Assembly: GCA_965221375.1 (NCBI GenBank)
Contig: OZ244883.1
Span: forward strand, 1 to 64,000
Direction: 5' to 3'
DNA: 64,000 nucleotides
Source of the DNA: Poriferisulfidus sp965221375
GTDB lineage: Bacteria > Pseudomonadota > Gammaproteobacteria > Poriferisulfidales > Poriferisulfidaceae
Under the pieces are notes generated by a model. It searched no databases. It was not told the DNA's origin and saw nothing but the letters and a program-made list of their open reading frames with translations. Of the stretch, positions 1 to 8,577 are shown piece after piece. Made by a program: the position numbers and the translations under genes. Each line of letters opens with the position of its first letter. Positions within the stretch are counted from its first letter, which is position 1.

Positions 1-36
1 AAAACCAAAAAGAACAAGAAACAAAAATCTGAATAA
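1..36 (+). CDS. Possible 3' tail of an upstream gene (partial)
   Basis: Frame 1 is open from the window edge to a TAA at 34-36 and encodes a lysine-rich tail (KTKKNKKQKSE). It stops 5 nt before the phoR start, as expected for an upstream operon partner. PhoB commonly precedes phoR, but eleven residues cannot identify the protein. It could also be an A-rich untranslated leader. Confidence 0.3.
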   Translation, partial: KTKKNKKQKSE

Positions 37-41
37 GCTGC

Positions 42-1346
42 GTGCGTAATCTGACCCTCATTCGGGAGAGCGGCCGTACGCTGGGGATTGCGGTCGTCGG
101 CGTTCTGGTCGGCGCCGTTCTTGACCACTGGGAACTCGGTCTGGTTATTGCCTTGGGTGTGCTGCTCCTATGGCACCTTCACCAGTGGTATATGCTGCAG
201 CGCTGGCGCGATACCGAAGCCGCCCACATCCCCAATCACCTCTCTTCCTTCTGGCGTGATTGGGCGCAACAACTGGACCAACAACGCCGCGAAAGCCAAC
301 ACGAAGCGCAAATTCGCAAACGCCTGCAGCGCCAGTTCGATGCGCTGCTGCTGGCCCTGCCGGATGCGGCCGTGGCCGTGGATTCGGAATTTCGGATCCA
401 ATGGTTCAATGAATCCGCCGCGGACTTGCTGGATCTGCAGACCGATGACCGACAGCGGGAACTGTCCCATGTCATGCGCCTGCCGGAACTTCTCAATTAT
501 CTTCGCTCCGGCGATTACTCGCTGCCGTATACGGTGGAGTCTTTCGCCGGGCTTTCTCATCCGATCAGCGTACAAGTTTCGATTTTCGGCGCCCGTGACC
601 GTTACCGTCTGATTACGTTTCGGGATTTGACCCAGGAACTGCGCGTGAGTCGGTTGCGCCAAGAGTTTGTCGCCAACGTCTCCCATGAAATCAAAAGCCC
701 ATTGACCGTGGTCAGCGGGTATCTGGAAATGCTGGGTGAGCAGCCGGAACAACCGCCGGACTTAAACATCGTTCGCGAAATGGCCCGTCAGTGTCAACGC
801 ATGCGCCGGCTGGTCGATGACCTCCTGGAGTTGTCGCGACTGGAAGCCAGCGAGCTTCGTGATCGCGATATGCAGAATGTCAATTTGATGAGCATGGCTT
901 CAGAAATTCGACGCGAGGCACAAGGCATCAGCTCCGAAGCCATCCACGAAATCCTGACCCATGGACAGCCTGACATTTACGTGCGCGGTCGTCCGGAAGA
1001 ACTTCACAGTGCGCTGTTCAATCTCGTCAGCAATGCTTTGCGCTATTCGCCCGAGGGCGGGAAAATCGTCATCAGCTGGAAACACAAAAACAAGCAGATC
1101 CGGCTGTCGGTCTCTGACGAAGGCGTTGGAATTCCGCCGGATCAGATCGCCCGGCTGGCGGAACGTTTTTACCGGGTCGACAAGGCCCGCTCACGCAGCA
1201 CCGGCGGCACCGGTTTGGGGTTGGCGATTGTCAAACACATCCTGCAGCGCCATGGCGGCCGCTTGCAGATTGAAAGCACACTCGGCAAAGGTAGCACGTT
1301 CACCTGTGTCCTCCCGGAAATCGAGAAGGTGCGGGCGCGACGCTGA
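42..1346 (+). CDS. phoR: Phosphate regulon sensor histidine kinase PhoR
   Basis: Inner-membrane sensor kinase that senses phosphate limitation with the Pst transporter and phosphorylates PhoB. The 434-residue protein has two N-terminal membrane segments (about 13-50), a PAS region (about 100-195), a dimerisation/phosphoacceptor box with His215 (NVSHEIKSP), an N box (LVSNALRYSPEGG), a G1 box (DEGVGIP) and a G2 box (GGTGLGLAIVKHI). The box reads HEIKSPL where PhoR usually has HELRTPL, a conservative change. The start is a GTG. It faces pstB with no spacer between the two stop codons, and this pairing with pst genes supports PhoR over other kinases. Confidence 0.92.
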   Translation: MRNLTLIRESGRTLGIAVVGVLVGAVLDHWELGLVIALGVLLLWHLHQWYMLQRWRDTEAAHIPNHLSSFWRDWAQQLDQQRRESQHEAQIRKRLQRQFDALLLALPDAAVAVDSEFRIQWFNESAADLLDLQTDDRQRELSHVMRLPELLNYLRSGDYSLPYTVESFAGLSHPISVQVSIFGARDRYRLITFRDLTQELRVSRLRQEFVANVSHEIKSPLTVVSGYLEMLGEQPEQPPDLNIVREMARQCQRMRRLVDDLLELSRLEASELRDRDMQNVNLMSMASEIRREAQGISSEAIHEILTHGQPDIYVRGRPEELHSALFNLVSNALRYSPEGGKIVISWKHKNKQIRLSVSDEGVGIPPDQIARLAERFYRVDKARSRSTGGTGLGLAIVKHILQRHGGRLQIESTLGKGSTFTCVLPEIEKVRARR

Positions 1347-2225
1347 TTAACCGAAGCGCCCGGTGATGTATTCTTCGGTCAGTTTGTGGCTGGGGTGGGT
1401 GAAAATGTGGCTGGTGGAACCCACTTCCACCAAATAGCCCAAATGAAAATAGGCTGTGCGCTGTGATACACGCGCCGCCTGCTGCATGGAGTGCGTCACG
1501 ATGACGATTGAGAAATTGGTGCGCAACTCCCCAATCAACTCCTCAATGCGGGCCGTCGCAATCGGGTCGAGCGCCGAGCACGGCTCATCCATCAAAATCA
1601 CTTCGGGGCTGACGGCAATGGCCCGCGCGATGCATAAACGCTGCTGCTGACCCCCGGACAGACTGGTCCCCGGGTGGTGCAGCCGGTCTTTGACTTCCGA
1701 CAACAACCCCGCCCGCTCCAGCGAGACGTGCACGACTTCCTCCAGTTCGTCGCGGTGATGCACCAAACCGTGGATGCGCGGACCGTAGGCGACATTGTCG
1801 AAAATGGACTTGGGAAACGGATTGGGCTTCTGAAACACCATCCCCACTCGGGCCCGCAGCAAGACCGGATCGACTTTTCGGTCATAAATGTTTTCGCCGT
1901 CCATTTCCACGCGGCCTTCGATACGGCAGCCTTCGATGGTGTCGTTCATCCGATTCAGACAACGCAACAGAGTGGTTTTGCCACAGCCGGAGGGACCAAT
2001 CATGGCAATGACCTCATTGGAGCCGACATCGAGACTGACATCGAAAACGGCCTGCTTGTCACCGTAGAACACGTTGACGTCGCGCATCTGCATACGCGGG
2101 TTCGGTGAGGTGATATCGCCGACTGTTTCCAGTTTTTCGATTGCGGAAGTATCCATATCCTCAACTACGCCTGCAGCAGGAGGCAGAGGCATCGCCAAAG
2201 TATCGGTCTCCATATTTTGAGCCAT
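1347..2225 (-). CDS. pstB: Phosphate ABC transporter ATP-binding protein PstB
   Basis: Cytoplasmic ATPase subunit of the high-affinity phosphate importer. The 292 residues carry Walker A GPSGCGKTT (about 77-85), the ABC signature LSGGQQQRL, Walker B VILMDEP and the H-loop IVTHSM. An N-terminal extension of about 45 residues precedes the usual start of the ABC domain. It is the last gene of a pstC-pstA-pstB operon, 30 nt after pstA. The phoU gene that often follows pstB is not here; phoR faces it instead. Confidence 0.96.
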   Translation of the reverse strand: MAQNMETDTLAMPLPPAAGVVEDMDTSAIEKLETVGDITSPNPRMQMRDVNVFYGDKQAVFDVSLDVGSNEVIAMIGPSGCGKTTLLRCLNRMNDTIEGCRIEGRVEMDGENIYDRKVDPVLLRARVGMVFQKPNPFPKSIFDNVAYGPRIHGLVHHRDELEEVVHVSLERAGLLSEVKDRLHHPGTSLSGGQQQRLCIARAIAVSPEVILMDEPCSALDPIATARIEELIGELRTNFSIVIVTHSMQQAARVSQRTAYFHLGYLVEVGSTSHIFTHPSHKLTEEYITGRFG

Positions 2226-2255
2226 AAGCAGGTAAAAAGCGATTGCTCGATTCGT

Positions 2256-3530
2256 TCAGAAACGTTTGGAAATCCGTTTGCGCAGATACACCGCCGTGGC
2301 ATTCATCGCAACCAAAAACGCCAGCAACACCAAAATGGCGGCGGAAGTACGTTCGGTAAAAGCACGTTCCGGGCTGTCCGACCACAGATAAATCTGCACC
2401 GGTAACGCGGTCGCTGGGTCCATAAAGCCTTGCGGCGGTTCAACAATAAAGGCCACCATTCCGATCATCAGCAAAGGCGCCGATTCGCCCAGCGCCTGCG
2501 CCATCCCGATAATCGTGCCGGTCAACATTCCCGGCAGAGCCAGCGGCAAGACATGGTGAAACATCGCCTGCATACGCGAGGCCCCCACCCCCAGTGCGGC
2601 CTCCTTAATTGAAGGCGGCACCGACTGCAGCGCGGCACGCGAGGTGATGATAATGGTCGGCAAGGTCATCAAGGTCAACACCAACCCGCCGACGATCGGC
2701 GTGGAACGCGGCATACCAAACCAATTGATGAAAATCGCCAGCCCCAGCAAACCAAAAATAATGGACGGCACGGCGGCCAGGTTGTTGATGTTAATTTCGA
2801 TCAGGTCAATAAAGCGGTTGCGAGGCGCAAACTCTTCCAGATAAATGGCCGCCGCCACCCCAATCGGAAATGACAGCAGCAGCGTCACCAAAAGCGTCAA
2901 CATGGAACCGCTCAAAGCTCCCCAGATGCCGGCCTGTTCCGGCTCGCGCGAGTCTCCCGCCGTGAAGAAGTTGGTGTTGAATTTCCGCTCGATAATGCCA
3001 ATCTCACGCAACTCGTCAACATAACCAATGACACGGTCGTTGACACGGCGTTCGCCCTCCGGAAGGGTGCGGTCGATGTAGTCCTTCATCAACATATCGA
3101 TGTCATCGTCCGCCAGCAACCACACCGACTGCGTGGTGCCAATCAAATCAGGATCGTCCAACACCATCTCCCGCAAATCGAACGCCGCCCCTTCACTGAT
3201 CATCCTCACCAACTCGCGCCGCGCCGAACGTCCGGAGACTTCGGGGAACTGCTTGTACATGGCGGTTTTCACCAATTTCCAGTAGTCCGCCCGGAACAAG
3301 ACGTCCGGGTCTCGCGTGCCTTGCGGGTCGAGAACCTGTCCATCGAAATAGACCGGAAGCTCCACGTACGTTTGGCCAAATGCCTTGTAGCCATTGGCGA
3401 TAATGCTGCCGAACAGCAACAGCAAAAACGACATGCCCAGGAAAATGGCGAACAATCCATAGAGACGGAAACGCATTTCGGCACTTTGGCGTTTCGCCAA
3501 ACCTGCCCGGATTGTTTCCGTGTGGTTCAC
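2256..3530 (-). CDS. pstA: Phosphate ABC transporter permease PstA (long form)
   Basis: Inner-membrane permease of the phosphate importer. At 424 residues it is longer than enterobacterial PstA (about 296), because a predicted periplasmic region of roughly 130 residues lies between the first membrane segment (about 24-48) and the conserved permease domain. That domain contains the EAA-type loop (REALG-like KEAALGVGASRMQAM). The start is GTG, and its first base pairs form a GTGA overlap with the pstC stop, indicating translational coupling. Confidence 0.93.
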   Translation of the reverse strand: MNHTETIRAGLAKRQSAEMRFRLYGLFAIFLGMSFLLLLFGSIIANGYKAFGQTYVELPVYFDGQVLDPQGTRDPDVLFRADYWKLVKTAMYKQFPEVSGRSARRELVRMISEGAAFDLREMVLDDPDLIGTTQSVWLLADDDIDMLMKDYIDRTLPEGERRVNDRVIGYVDELREIGIIERKFNTNFFTAGDSREPEQAGIWGALSGSMLTLLVTLLLSFPIGVAAAIYLEEFAPRNRFIDLIEININNLAAVPSIIFGLLGLAIFINWFGMPRSTPIVGGLVLTLMTLPTIIITSRAALQSVPPSIKEAALGVGASRMQAMFHHVLPLALPGMLTGTIIGMAQALGESAPLLMIGMVAFIVEPPQGFMDPATALPVQIYLWSDSPERAFTERTSAAILVLLAFLVAMNATAVYLRKRISKRF

Positions 3531-4906
3531 TCGTACTGCTCCCGGTACTTGCGTACCACGTACAAGGCGATGAAATTCAACACCAGCGTGACAAAAAACA
3601 ACGTCAGCCCCAAAGCAAACGCCGCCAGCGTCTTGGGACTGTCAAATTCCTGGTCGCCCACCAGCAGGGTGACGATCTGCACCGTCACGGTGGTCACGGC
3701 CTCCAAAGGATTGGCGGTGAGATTGGCCGACAAGCCGGCGGCCATCACCACAATCATGGTCTCCCCGATCGCCCGAGAGATTGCCAACAGCAGACCGCCG
3801 ATGATTCCCGGCAACGCAGCCGGCAGAATCACCCGACGCATTGTTTCGGAGTGCGTGGCTCCCATCCCCAGAGAACCGTCGCGCATCGCCTGGGGCACGG
3901 CGCGAATCACATCATCCGACAAGGATGAGACAAACGGAATAATCATGATTCCCATCACAAAACCGGCCACCAAGGCACTTTCCGAGGCGACATCCAAGCC
4001 CACGGTCGCACCAAAGTCGCGCAAGGCCGGGCTGACGACGATGGCCGCGAAAAAGCCGTACACGACCGTCGGCACCCCCGCCAAAATTTCCAGTAACGGC
4101 TTGACGACCGAATGCACTCGCGGCGGCGCGTATTCCGACAGATAAATGGCGGACATCAATCCCACCGGCGCGGCCACCAGCATCGCGATAAACGAAATGA
4201 GCAGGGTGCCGGCAAACAGCGGCACGCTCCCAAACGCTCCGGTCGAGCCGACCTGATCTTCGCGAATGGCCATTTGCGGACTCCAGTTGAGCCCGAATAA
4301 AAACTCCGTGATCGAGACGGCCTGGAAGAAGCGACTGGCCTCGAACAACACGGACAACACGATGCCGATCGTCGTGAAAATAGCCAACATCGAGCAGACC
4401 AGCAGAAACGCCCGGACGATGCGCTCGATTTGAATCCGCGCCCGCACGTGGGGAGTCAGGAACTTCAAAGCCACTCCCGCACTGATGGCGAATACCGACA
4501 GGCATACGGCGGCCATGGCCAGGCCGGCCGTTTGCTCCAATTCCCTGTAGTGGTCGGCCGCCATGCGAACTTCTTCGCGCGCCAGGCTGTAACTTATCGG
4601 ATTGTTAATCGCGTTTTCAATGTCGCCAATCAGCAACTTGGGAGTCGCGGCCAATGACTCCGCATTCGGGATCATGGCAATGACTTGTCCCATCAAAATA
4701 TCCGACTCAAATATCACCCACATCAGATACACCAGCAAGGCCGGCGCGCCGGCCCAGACGGCACCGAGCATGCCGAAGTATTCGGGTAGGGAATTGAGAC
4801 GAGTGGTTCCGGTGGCTCGCGCCTGACGCATGAGGCGGCGCTGGCTGAAATGATAGGCTGCCGTCGACAGCAGCAGCAACAATACGATTAGCGTTAAGGG
4901 TGACAC
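3527..4906 (-). CDS. pstC: Phosphate ABC transporter permease PstC (long form)
   Basis: Second permease of the phosphate importer, 459 residues with an extra N-terminal membrane and periplasmic region before the conserved permease core. The EAA loop (RDGSLGMGATHSETMRRV) is clear. The GTG start follows a Pho-box-like element and a 16-bp palindrome. No substrate-binding pstS gene lies upstream; the next gene on this strand is yggX. The transporter must therefore use a PstS encoded elsewhere. Confidence 0.93.
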   Translation of the reverse strand: MSPLTLIVLLLLLSTAAYHFSQRRLMRQARATGTTRLNSLPEYFGMLGAVWAGAPALLVYLMWVIFESDILMGQVIAMIPNAESLAATPKLLIGDIENAINNPISYSLAREEVRMAADHYRELEQTAGLAMAAVCLSVFAISAGVALKFLTPHVRARIQIERIVRAFLLVCSMLAIFTTIGIVLSVLFEASRFFQAVSITEFLFGLNWSPQMAIREDQVGSTGAFGSVPLFAGTLLISFIAMLVAAPVGLMSAIYLSEYAPPRVHSVVKPLLEILAGVPTVVYGFFAAIVVSPALRDFGATVGLDVASESALVAGFVMGIMIIPFVSSLSDDVIRAVPQAMRDGSLGMGATHSETMRRVILPAALPGIIGGLLLAISRAIGETMIVVMAAGLSANLTANPLEAVTTVTVQIVTLLVGDQEFDSPKTLAAFALGLTLFFVTLVLNFIALYVVRKYREQYE

Positions 4907-4927
4907 CGTAATCTTTCAGGGAACCTA

Positions 4928-4943
4928 GGAACAGTATTGTTCC
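4928..4943. promoter_or_regulatory. 16-bp palindrome in the pstC leader
   Basis: GGAACA-gtat-TGTTCC is a perfect inverted repeat with 6-bp arms ending 22 bp before the pstC start codon. It is not followed by a T-run, so a terminator is unlikely. It could be an operator or an mRNA hairpin near the ribosome site. Confidence 0.35.
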
Positions 4944-4951
4944 CTTCGATT

Positions 4952-4969
4952 ATTTCAATTTTGTTACAA
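4952..4969 (-). promoter_or_regulatory. Candidate Pho box before pstC
   Basis: On the minus strand TTGTAAC-AAAA-TTGAAAT has the 7-4-7 layout of PhoB sites (consensus half CTGTMAY with an A-rich spacer). The first half matches at six of seven positions and the second at four or five. Its place about 45 bp before the first pst gene fits PhoB activation. Confidence 0.45.
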
Positions 4970-4970
4970 C

Positions 4971-4992
4971 CGGCCCACAGGTCGATGGGCCG
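4971..4992 (-). terminator. Hairpin after yggX
   Basis: CGGCCCA and TGGGCCG form a 7-bp stem with an 8-nt loop just after the yggX stop codon. No real U-run follows, so it may only attenuate read-through from yggX into pstC. Confidence 0.35.
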
Positions 4993-5000
4993 CGCGATGC

Positions 5001-5273
5001 CTACTTTTCCGGCTCGACGAATTCCTTCGGTTTTTCGGAACCGGGGCCGAAAAAATACTTCTCCATCTCACCTTCCAAAAACTGCCGCGCTTTCGGGTCC
5101 ACCGGGGTCAGGCGGTACTCATTGATCAGCATGGTCTGATGGCGCAGCCAACCGCTCCAGGCCTCCGCCGAGACTTCATTAAAGATGCGCTGGCCCAGCG
5201 GGCCGGGATACGGCAACCGCTCCAATCCTTCTGCTTCGCGACCAAGTTTGACGCACTGCACCATGCGGGACAT
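5001..5273 (-). CDS. yggX: Probable Fe(2+)-trafficking protein YggX
   Basis: Small cytoplasmic protein (90 residues, the normal family length) tied to iron handling and protection of iron-sulfur clusters from oxidation. The hallmark N-terminus with conserved Cys7 (MVQCVKLGREAEGL) and the motif LPYPGPLG-RIF are present. A TATAAT-like -10 lies on this strand at 5311-5316. In many gammaproteobacteria yggX follows mutY; here it precedes pstC. Confidence 0.93.
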   Translation of the reverse strand: MSRMVQCVKLGREAEGLERLPYPGPLGQRIFNEVSAEAWSGWLRHQTMLINEYRLTPVDPKARQFLEGEMEKYFFGPGSEKPKEFVEPEK

Positions 5274-5327
5274 CAGAGGAAATCCTATTCAACTGCGTGT
5301 TTGAACCGCCATTATAAAGCCTACGAT

Positions 5328-5380
5328 TGAGTGCCACAGAACCCCCTTTTTTCTGAATCCCAATGTTTGGAAGGCACTCA
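5328..5380. repeat. Spaced inverted repeat in the yggX/symporter divergent promoter
   Basis: TGAGTGCC (5328-5335) and GGCACTCA (5373-5380) are 8-bp inverted arms 37 nt apart, in the 198-bp region between two divergent genes. A related AAGGCACT recurs at 5426-5433. A regulatory role is possible but unproven. Confidence 0.3.
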
Positions 5381-5414
5381 CCGACAGACGAAAATGATGT
5401 GTCTTTTCGGCTTA

Positions 5415-5420
5415 TAATGC
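5415..5420 (+). promoter_or_regulatory. -10 element for the AGCS symporter
   Basis: A perfect TATAAT lies 52 bp before the symporter ATG. No good -35 is seen at 16-18 bp, so an activator may be needed. Confidence 0.4.
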
Positions 5421-5471
5421 GGGAAGGCACTTTTACCGCCACATCCAAAACTATTCGAGAGGGACCGGCTC

Positions 5472-6812
5472 ATGGAAAATATCCAATGGCTTGAAGAACT
5501 TGAAGCAATTGAAGCTTACGTTTGGGGCTGGCCAACCATTAGTCTGCTGCTGGGCCTCGGTGCCTACCTGATGATTGGTCTGCGCTTCATGCCGCTGCGA
5601 CGCATCGGCACCGGCTTTCGTGAACTGTTGCGCGGACGCAGTTCTTCCGAAGACGGTGAAATTCCACCTTTCCGCTCTTTGATGACCGCCATGTCGGCCA
5701 CAGTGGGAGCCGGTAACATCGTCGGAGTCGCCACCGCCATTACCTATGGCGGACCAGGCGCCATCTTTTGGATGTGGGTCATGGCCTTGCTCGGCATGGC
5801 CACCAAATATTCCGAAGCCGTGCTGGCGGTGCATTACCGTGAAGAGACCTCGCACGGGGAATACCACGGCGGACCGATGTATTACATTCAAAAAGGGTTG
5901 GGCGAAAACTGGACATGGCTGGCACTGCTGTTTGCCATTTTTGCCACCGTTGCCGCCTTCGGCATTGGCAATATGGTGCAGTCCCATTCTGTCGCGGACG
6001 GCTTGCACTCGCAGTTTGGGATTGACACAAACTACACCGGCATCGTGATGGCGGTACTGATTGGCCTAGTTATCTTCGGAGGGCTGAAACGTATCGCCGC
6101 GGTCGCTGCCCGTTTGGTGCCGCTGATGACCATCGCCTACGTTACCTGTGCGATGGTGATAATTCTGTACAACATCGCGGACGTGCCCGCTGCTCTGCAG
6201 ACCATCGTGGTCTCCGCCTTCACCGGCCACGCAGCGGTCGGCGGTATTGCCGGCGTGGCTATCGCGGAGGCCATTCACTACGGCATCGCTCGCGGCATCT
6301 TCTCCAATGAGGCCGGACTCGGCAGCGCGGCGATTGCGCATGCTTCCGCGCAGACTTCCAGTCCTGTCCGCCAGGGCCAGATCGCAATGCTGGGTACTTT
6401 TATTGATACCCTGATTATCTGCACCATGACCGCTCTGGTCATCATCTTGAGCGGGGTGTGGATGGAAGATACTGGCGGAGCGGCCTTGTCTACCGCTGCG
6501 TTCAACCACAGTTTGGGCGATACCGGAGGGACTATTGTGGCCATCGCGCTGGCCGTCTTCGCATTCACTACCATCCTCGGTTGGAATTTCTACGGCGAAC
6601 GGTGTATTCAGTTTTTCATGGGTCGATGGGTCTTGCTCCCCTATCGGGCGCTGTGGATTGTTGCCCTGTTCGTAGGCTCCACCATGAAATTGGATATCTT
6701 GTGGGTACTGTCCTCAAGCCTCAACATTCTGATGGCTTGGCCCAACCTGGTGGGCATGTTGTTGTTGTCGACGGTCGTATTTCGACTGACCCAAGAACAC
6801 GACAGCAATTAA
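5472..6812 (+). CDS. Sodium:alanine/glycine symporter (AGCS family)
   Basis: Inner-membrane carrier that takes up alanine or glycine with Na+. The 446 residues hold about ten hydrophobic segments. The family signatures are present: MSATVGAGNIVGVATAI near residues 77-93, the GGPGAIFWMWV segment, and GIARGIFSNEAGLGSAAIAHA. The stop codon touches the nadC start, so the two genes probably share a transcript although their functions are unrelated. The exact substrate cannot be read from sequence. Confidence 0.92.
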   Translation: MENIQWLEELEAIEAYVWGWPTISLLLGLGAYLMIGLRFMPLRRIGTGFRELLRGRSSSEDGEIPPFRSLMTAMSATVGAGNIVGVATAITYGGPGAIFWMWVMALLGMATKYSEAVLAVHYREETSHGEYHGGPMYYIQKGLGENWTWLALLFAIFATVAAFGIGNMVQSHSVADGLHSQFGIDTNYTGIVMAVLIGLVIFGGLKRIAAVAARLVPLMTIAYVTCAMVIILYNIADVPAALQTIVVSAFTGHAAVGGIAGVAIAEAIHYGIARGIFSNEAGLGSAAIAHASAQTSSPVRQGQIAMLGTFIDTLIICTMTALVIILSGVWMEDTGGAALSTAAFNHSLGDTGGTIVAIALAVFAFTTILGWNFYGERCIQFFMGRWVLLPYRALWIVALFVGSTMKLDILWVLSSSLNILMAWPNLVGMLLLSTVVFRLTQEHDSN

Positions 6813-7643
6813 GTGGCTCCAGACCCGGACCTCATCTGCGAGGATGTCGCCCGAGCCCTGCAGGAAGATCGTGCGGCGGATGACCTAACCGCCGCACTGA
6901 TTCCGGAACGCGTCGCGCGCGCGACTCTATACTGCCGCCAGAAAGCCGTACTGTGCGGCATTCCATGGGCGGAAGAAACCTTTCGCCAACTGGATTCTGC
7001 GGTGACTCTGCAGTGGCATGCCCAAGATGGCGACATGTTGGAGGCGGAGATGGCCGTGTGTTCCTTGCAAGGCCCCGCACGCGCACTACTGCGCGGCGAG
7101 CGTACCGCACTCAATTTCCTGCAGTTGCTCTCCGCAACCGCCAGTTGCACACGACGCTTTGTGCAGCACTTGAGCGGCGACACCTGCACCCTGCTTGATA
7201 CTCGAAAAACCTTACCCGGCTTGCGTCATGCCCAAAAATATGCGGTGCGATGCGGCGGCGGAACCTCCCACCGAGCCCACCTGGCAGAAGCAATCCTCAT
7301 CAAGGAAAATCACTGGGCATTGCTGGACGATGTGGCGGCCACTCTCGCCGATGCCCGCAAGCGCTATCCCGACATGCCGATTATCGTGGAAGTAGAAACG
7401 CTGGAACAACTGCAGGCTGTACAAGCCGCAGACCCTGATGTCATTTTGCTGGACAACTTCGATGTCGACAAAGTCCGTGAAGCCCGAACCCTATGTCCGA
7501 ATATCGCCTTGGAAGTCTCCGGCGGTGTGGATGAAACGAACATTGCCGCATATGCAGCGGCAGGAGCCGCGCGTTTGTCCGTCGGAGCGCTCACCAAAAA
7601 TGTTCAAGCCATCGATTTTTCCATGCAAATGGAGACTCCGTGA
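6813..7643 (+). CDS. nadC: Nicotinate-nucleotide pyrophosphorylase (quinolinate phosphoribosyltransferase)
   Basis: Converts quinolinate and PRPP to nicotinate mononucleotide in de novo NAD synthesis. At 276 residues it has normal length. Conserved substrate-binding sequences are LLDTRKTLPGLRHAQKYAV and CGGGTSHR near 128-155, followed by the barrel motifs EVETLEQ, LLDNF and EVSGGVD. The start is a GTG directly abutting the upstream stop codon. Confidence 0.96.
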   Translation: MAPDPDLICEDVARALQEDRAADDLTAALIPERVARATLYCRQKAVLCGIPWAEETFRQLDSAVTLQWHAQDGDMLEAEMAVCSLQGPARALLRGERTALNFLQLLSATASCTRRFVQHLSGDTCTLLDTRKTLPGLRHAQKYAVRCGGGTSHRAHLAEAILIKENHWALLDDVAATLADARKRYPDMPIIVEVETLEQLQAVQAADPDVILLDNFDVDKVREARTLCPNIALEVSGGVDETNIAAYAAAGAARLSVGALTKNVQAIDFSMQMETP

Positions 7644-7654
7644 ACGAAGCCTTC

Positions 7655-8434
7655 TCAAATCTTTGAACGCTCAGTCTGCTTGGCGCGATCCCACAACTCT
7701 TCCCAGCGCTGCGCCTCTATATTTTCAACCGATTCTCCCTGCTCCTGGAGTTGCGCCTCCATACATTCGAAACGCCGGCTGAAGCGCGTGCATGCCTGAT
7801 GCAAAAGTTCTTCCGGTCGCTGCCCGCAATGGCGCGCGTAATTGACTACCGCAAAAAGCAGATCTCCGATCTCTGACGCCTGCGCCTGCGCATCGGGCGC
7901 TTCACGCAACTCCTGCAACTCCTCCTCAATCTTCTCAAGCACCGGTGGAGCGCTGTCCCAATCAAAGCCGACCCGCGCAGCGCGCCTTTGCAATTTATAC
8001 GCCCGGGTTAATGCCGGCTGTGCATGGGGCACGCCGGACAGAGTGCCGTCCGCACCTCTTTGCGAACGTTCCTGATGCTTGAAAGTTTCCCAATGCGCTT
8101 TGATCTCCGCCTCGCTGCGCGGTCCCACATCCCCAAACACGTGCGGGTGTCGGTCAATCATCTTTTGGCAAGTTGCGGCGACCACATCCTCAAAATTAAA
8201 GAATCCGCGTTCTTGCGCCATTTGTGCATGAAACGCGACCTGCAGGAGCAAGTCTCCCAATTCGTCGCACAATTCCTTCCATGCCTCCCGCGCAATCGCG
8301 TCTGCCACTTCGTAAGCTTCTTCCACCGTATAGGGAGCAATCGTCGAAAAGTCCTGGCGCACGACCCACGGACATCCCTGCTGAGGATCGCGCAGACGTC
8401 GCATTAGATTTAAAAATTCATTGACCGCATCCAT
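7655..8434 (-). CDS. mazG: Nucleoside triphosphate pyrophosphohydrolase MazG
   Basis: House-cleaning enzyme that hydrolyses NTPs and dNTPs to monophosphates and lowers ppGpp-linked stress responses. Two tandem MazG folds are visible: the first with EEAYEVADAI and ELGDLLLQVAFH, the second with KIEEELQEL and EIGDLLFAVVNYAR. The ATG at 8434 aligns with E. coli MazG (259 against 263 residues); an upstream ATG at 8470 would add 12 residues. The normally CPWD motif reads CPWV. It converges on nadC with an 11-nt gap. Confidence 0.94.
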   Translation of the reverse strand: MDAVNEFLNLMRRLRDPQQGCPWVVRQDFSTIAPYTVEEAYEVADAIAREAWKELCDELGDLLLQVAFHAQMAQERGFFNFEDVVAATCQKMIDRHPHVFGDVGPRSEAEIKAHWETFKHQERSQRGADGTLSGVPHAQPALTRAYKLQRRAARVGFDWDSAPPVLEKIEEELQELREAPDAQAQASEIGDLLFAVVNYARHCGQRPEELLHQACTRFSRRFECMEAQLQEQGESVENIEAQRWEELWDRAKQTERSKI

Positions 8435-8577
8435 AAGCCTGCCTTGCTGTTGTCGGAATTCCGTCGGCAATCATAAGGGATGCAAAATCGCCGCTCATGT
8501 GTTCGATTTTTCGCCTGTCCACGCAATGGAAATACTGCCAACGTAAAATAAGCGGCTCCGTCCGCCACCCTCGTGTC

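Noticed and set aside
8497..8577. N-terminal extension of galU
   Set aside because: The family N-terminus begins at the ATG at 8578; the upstream 27 codons overlap the likely promoter region.
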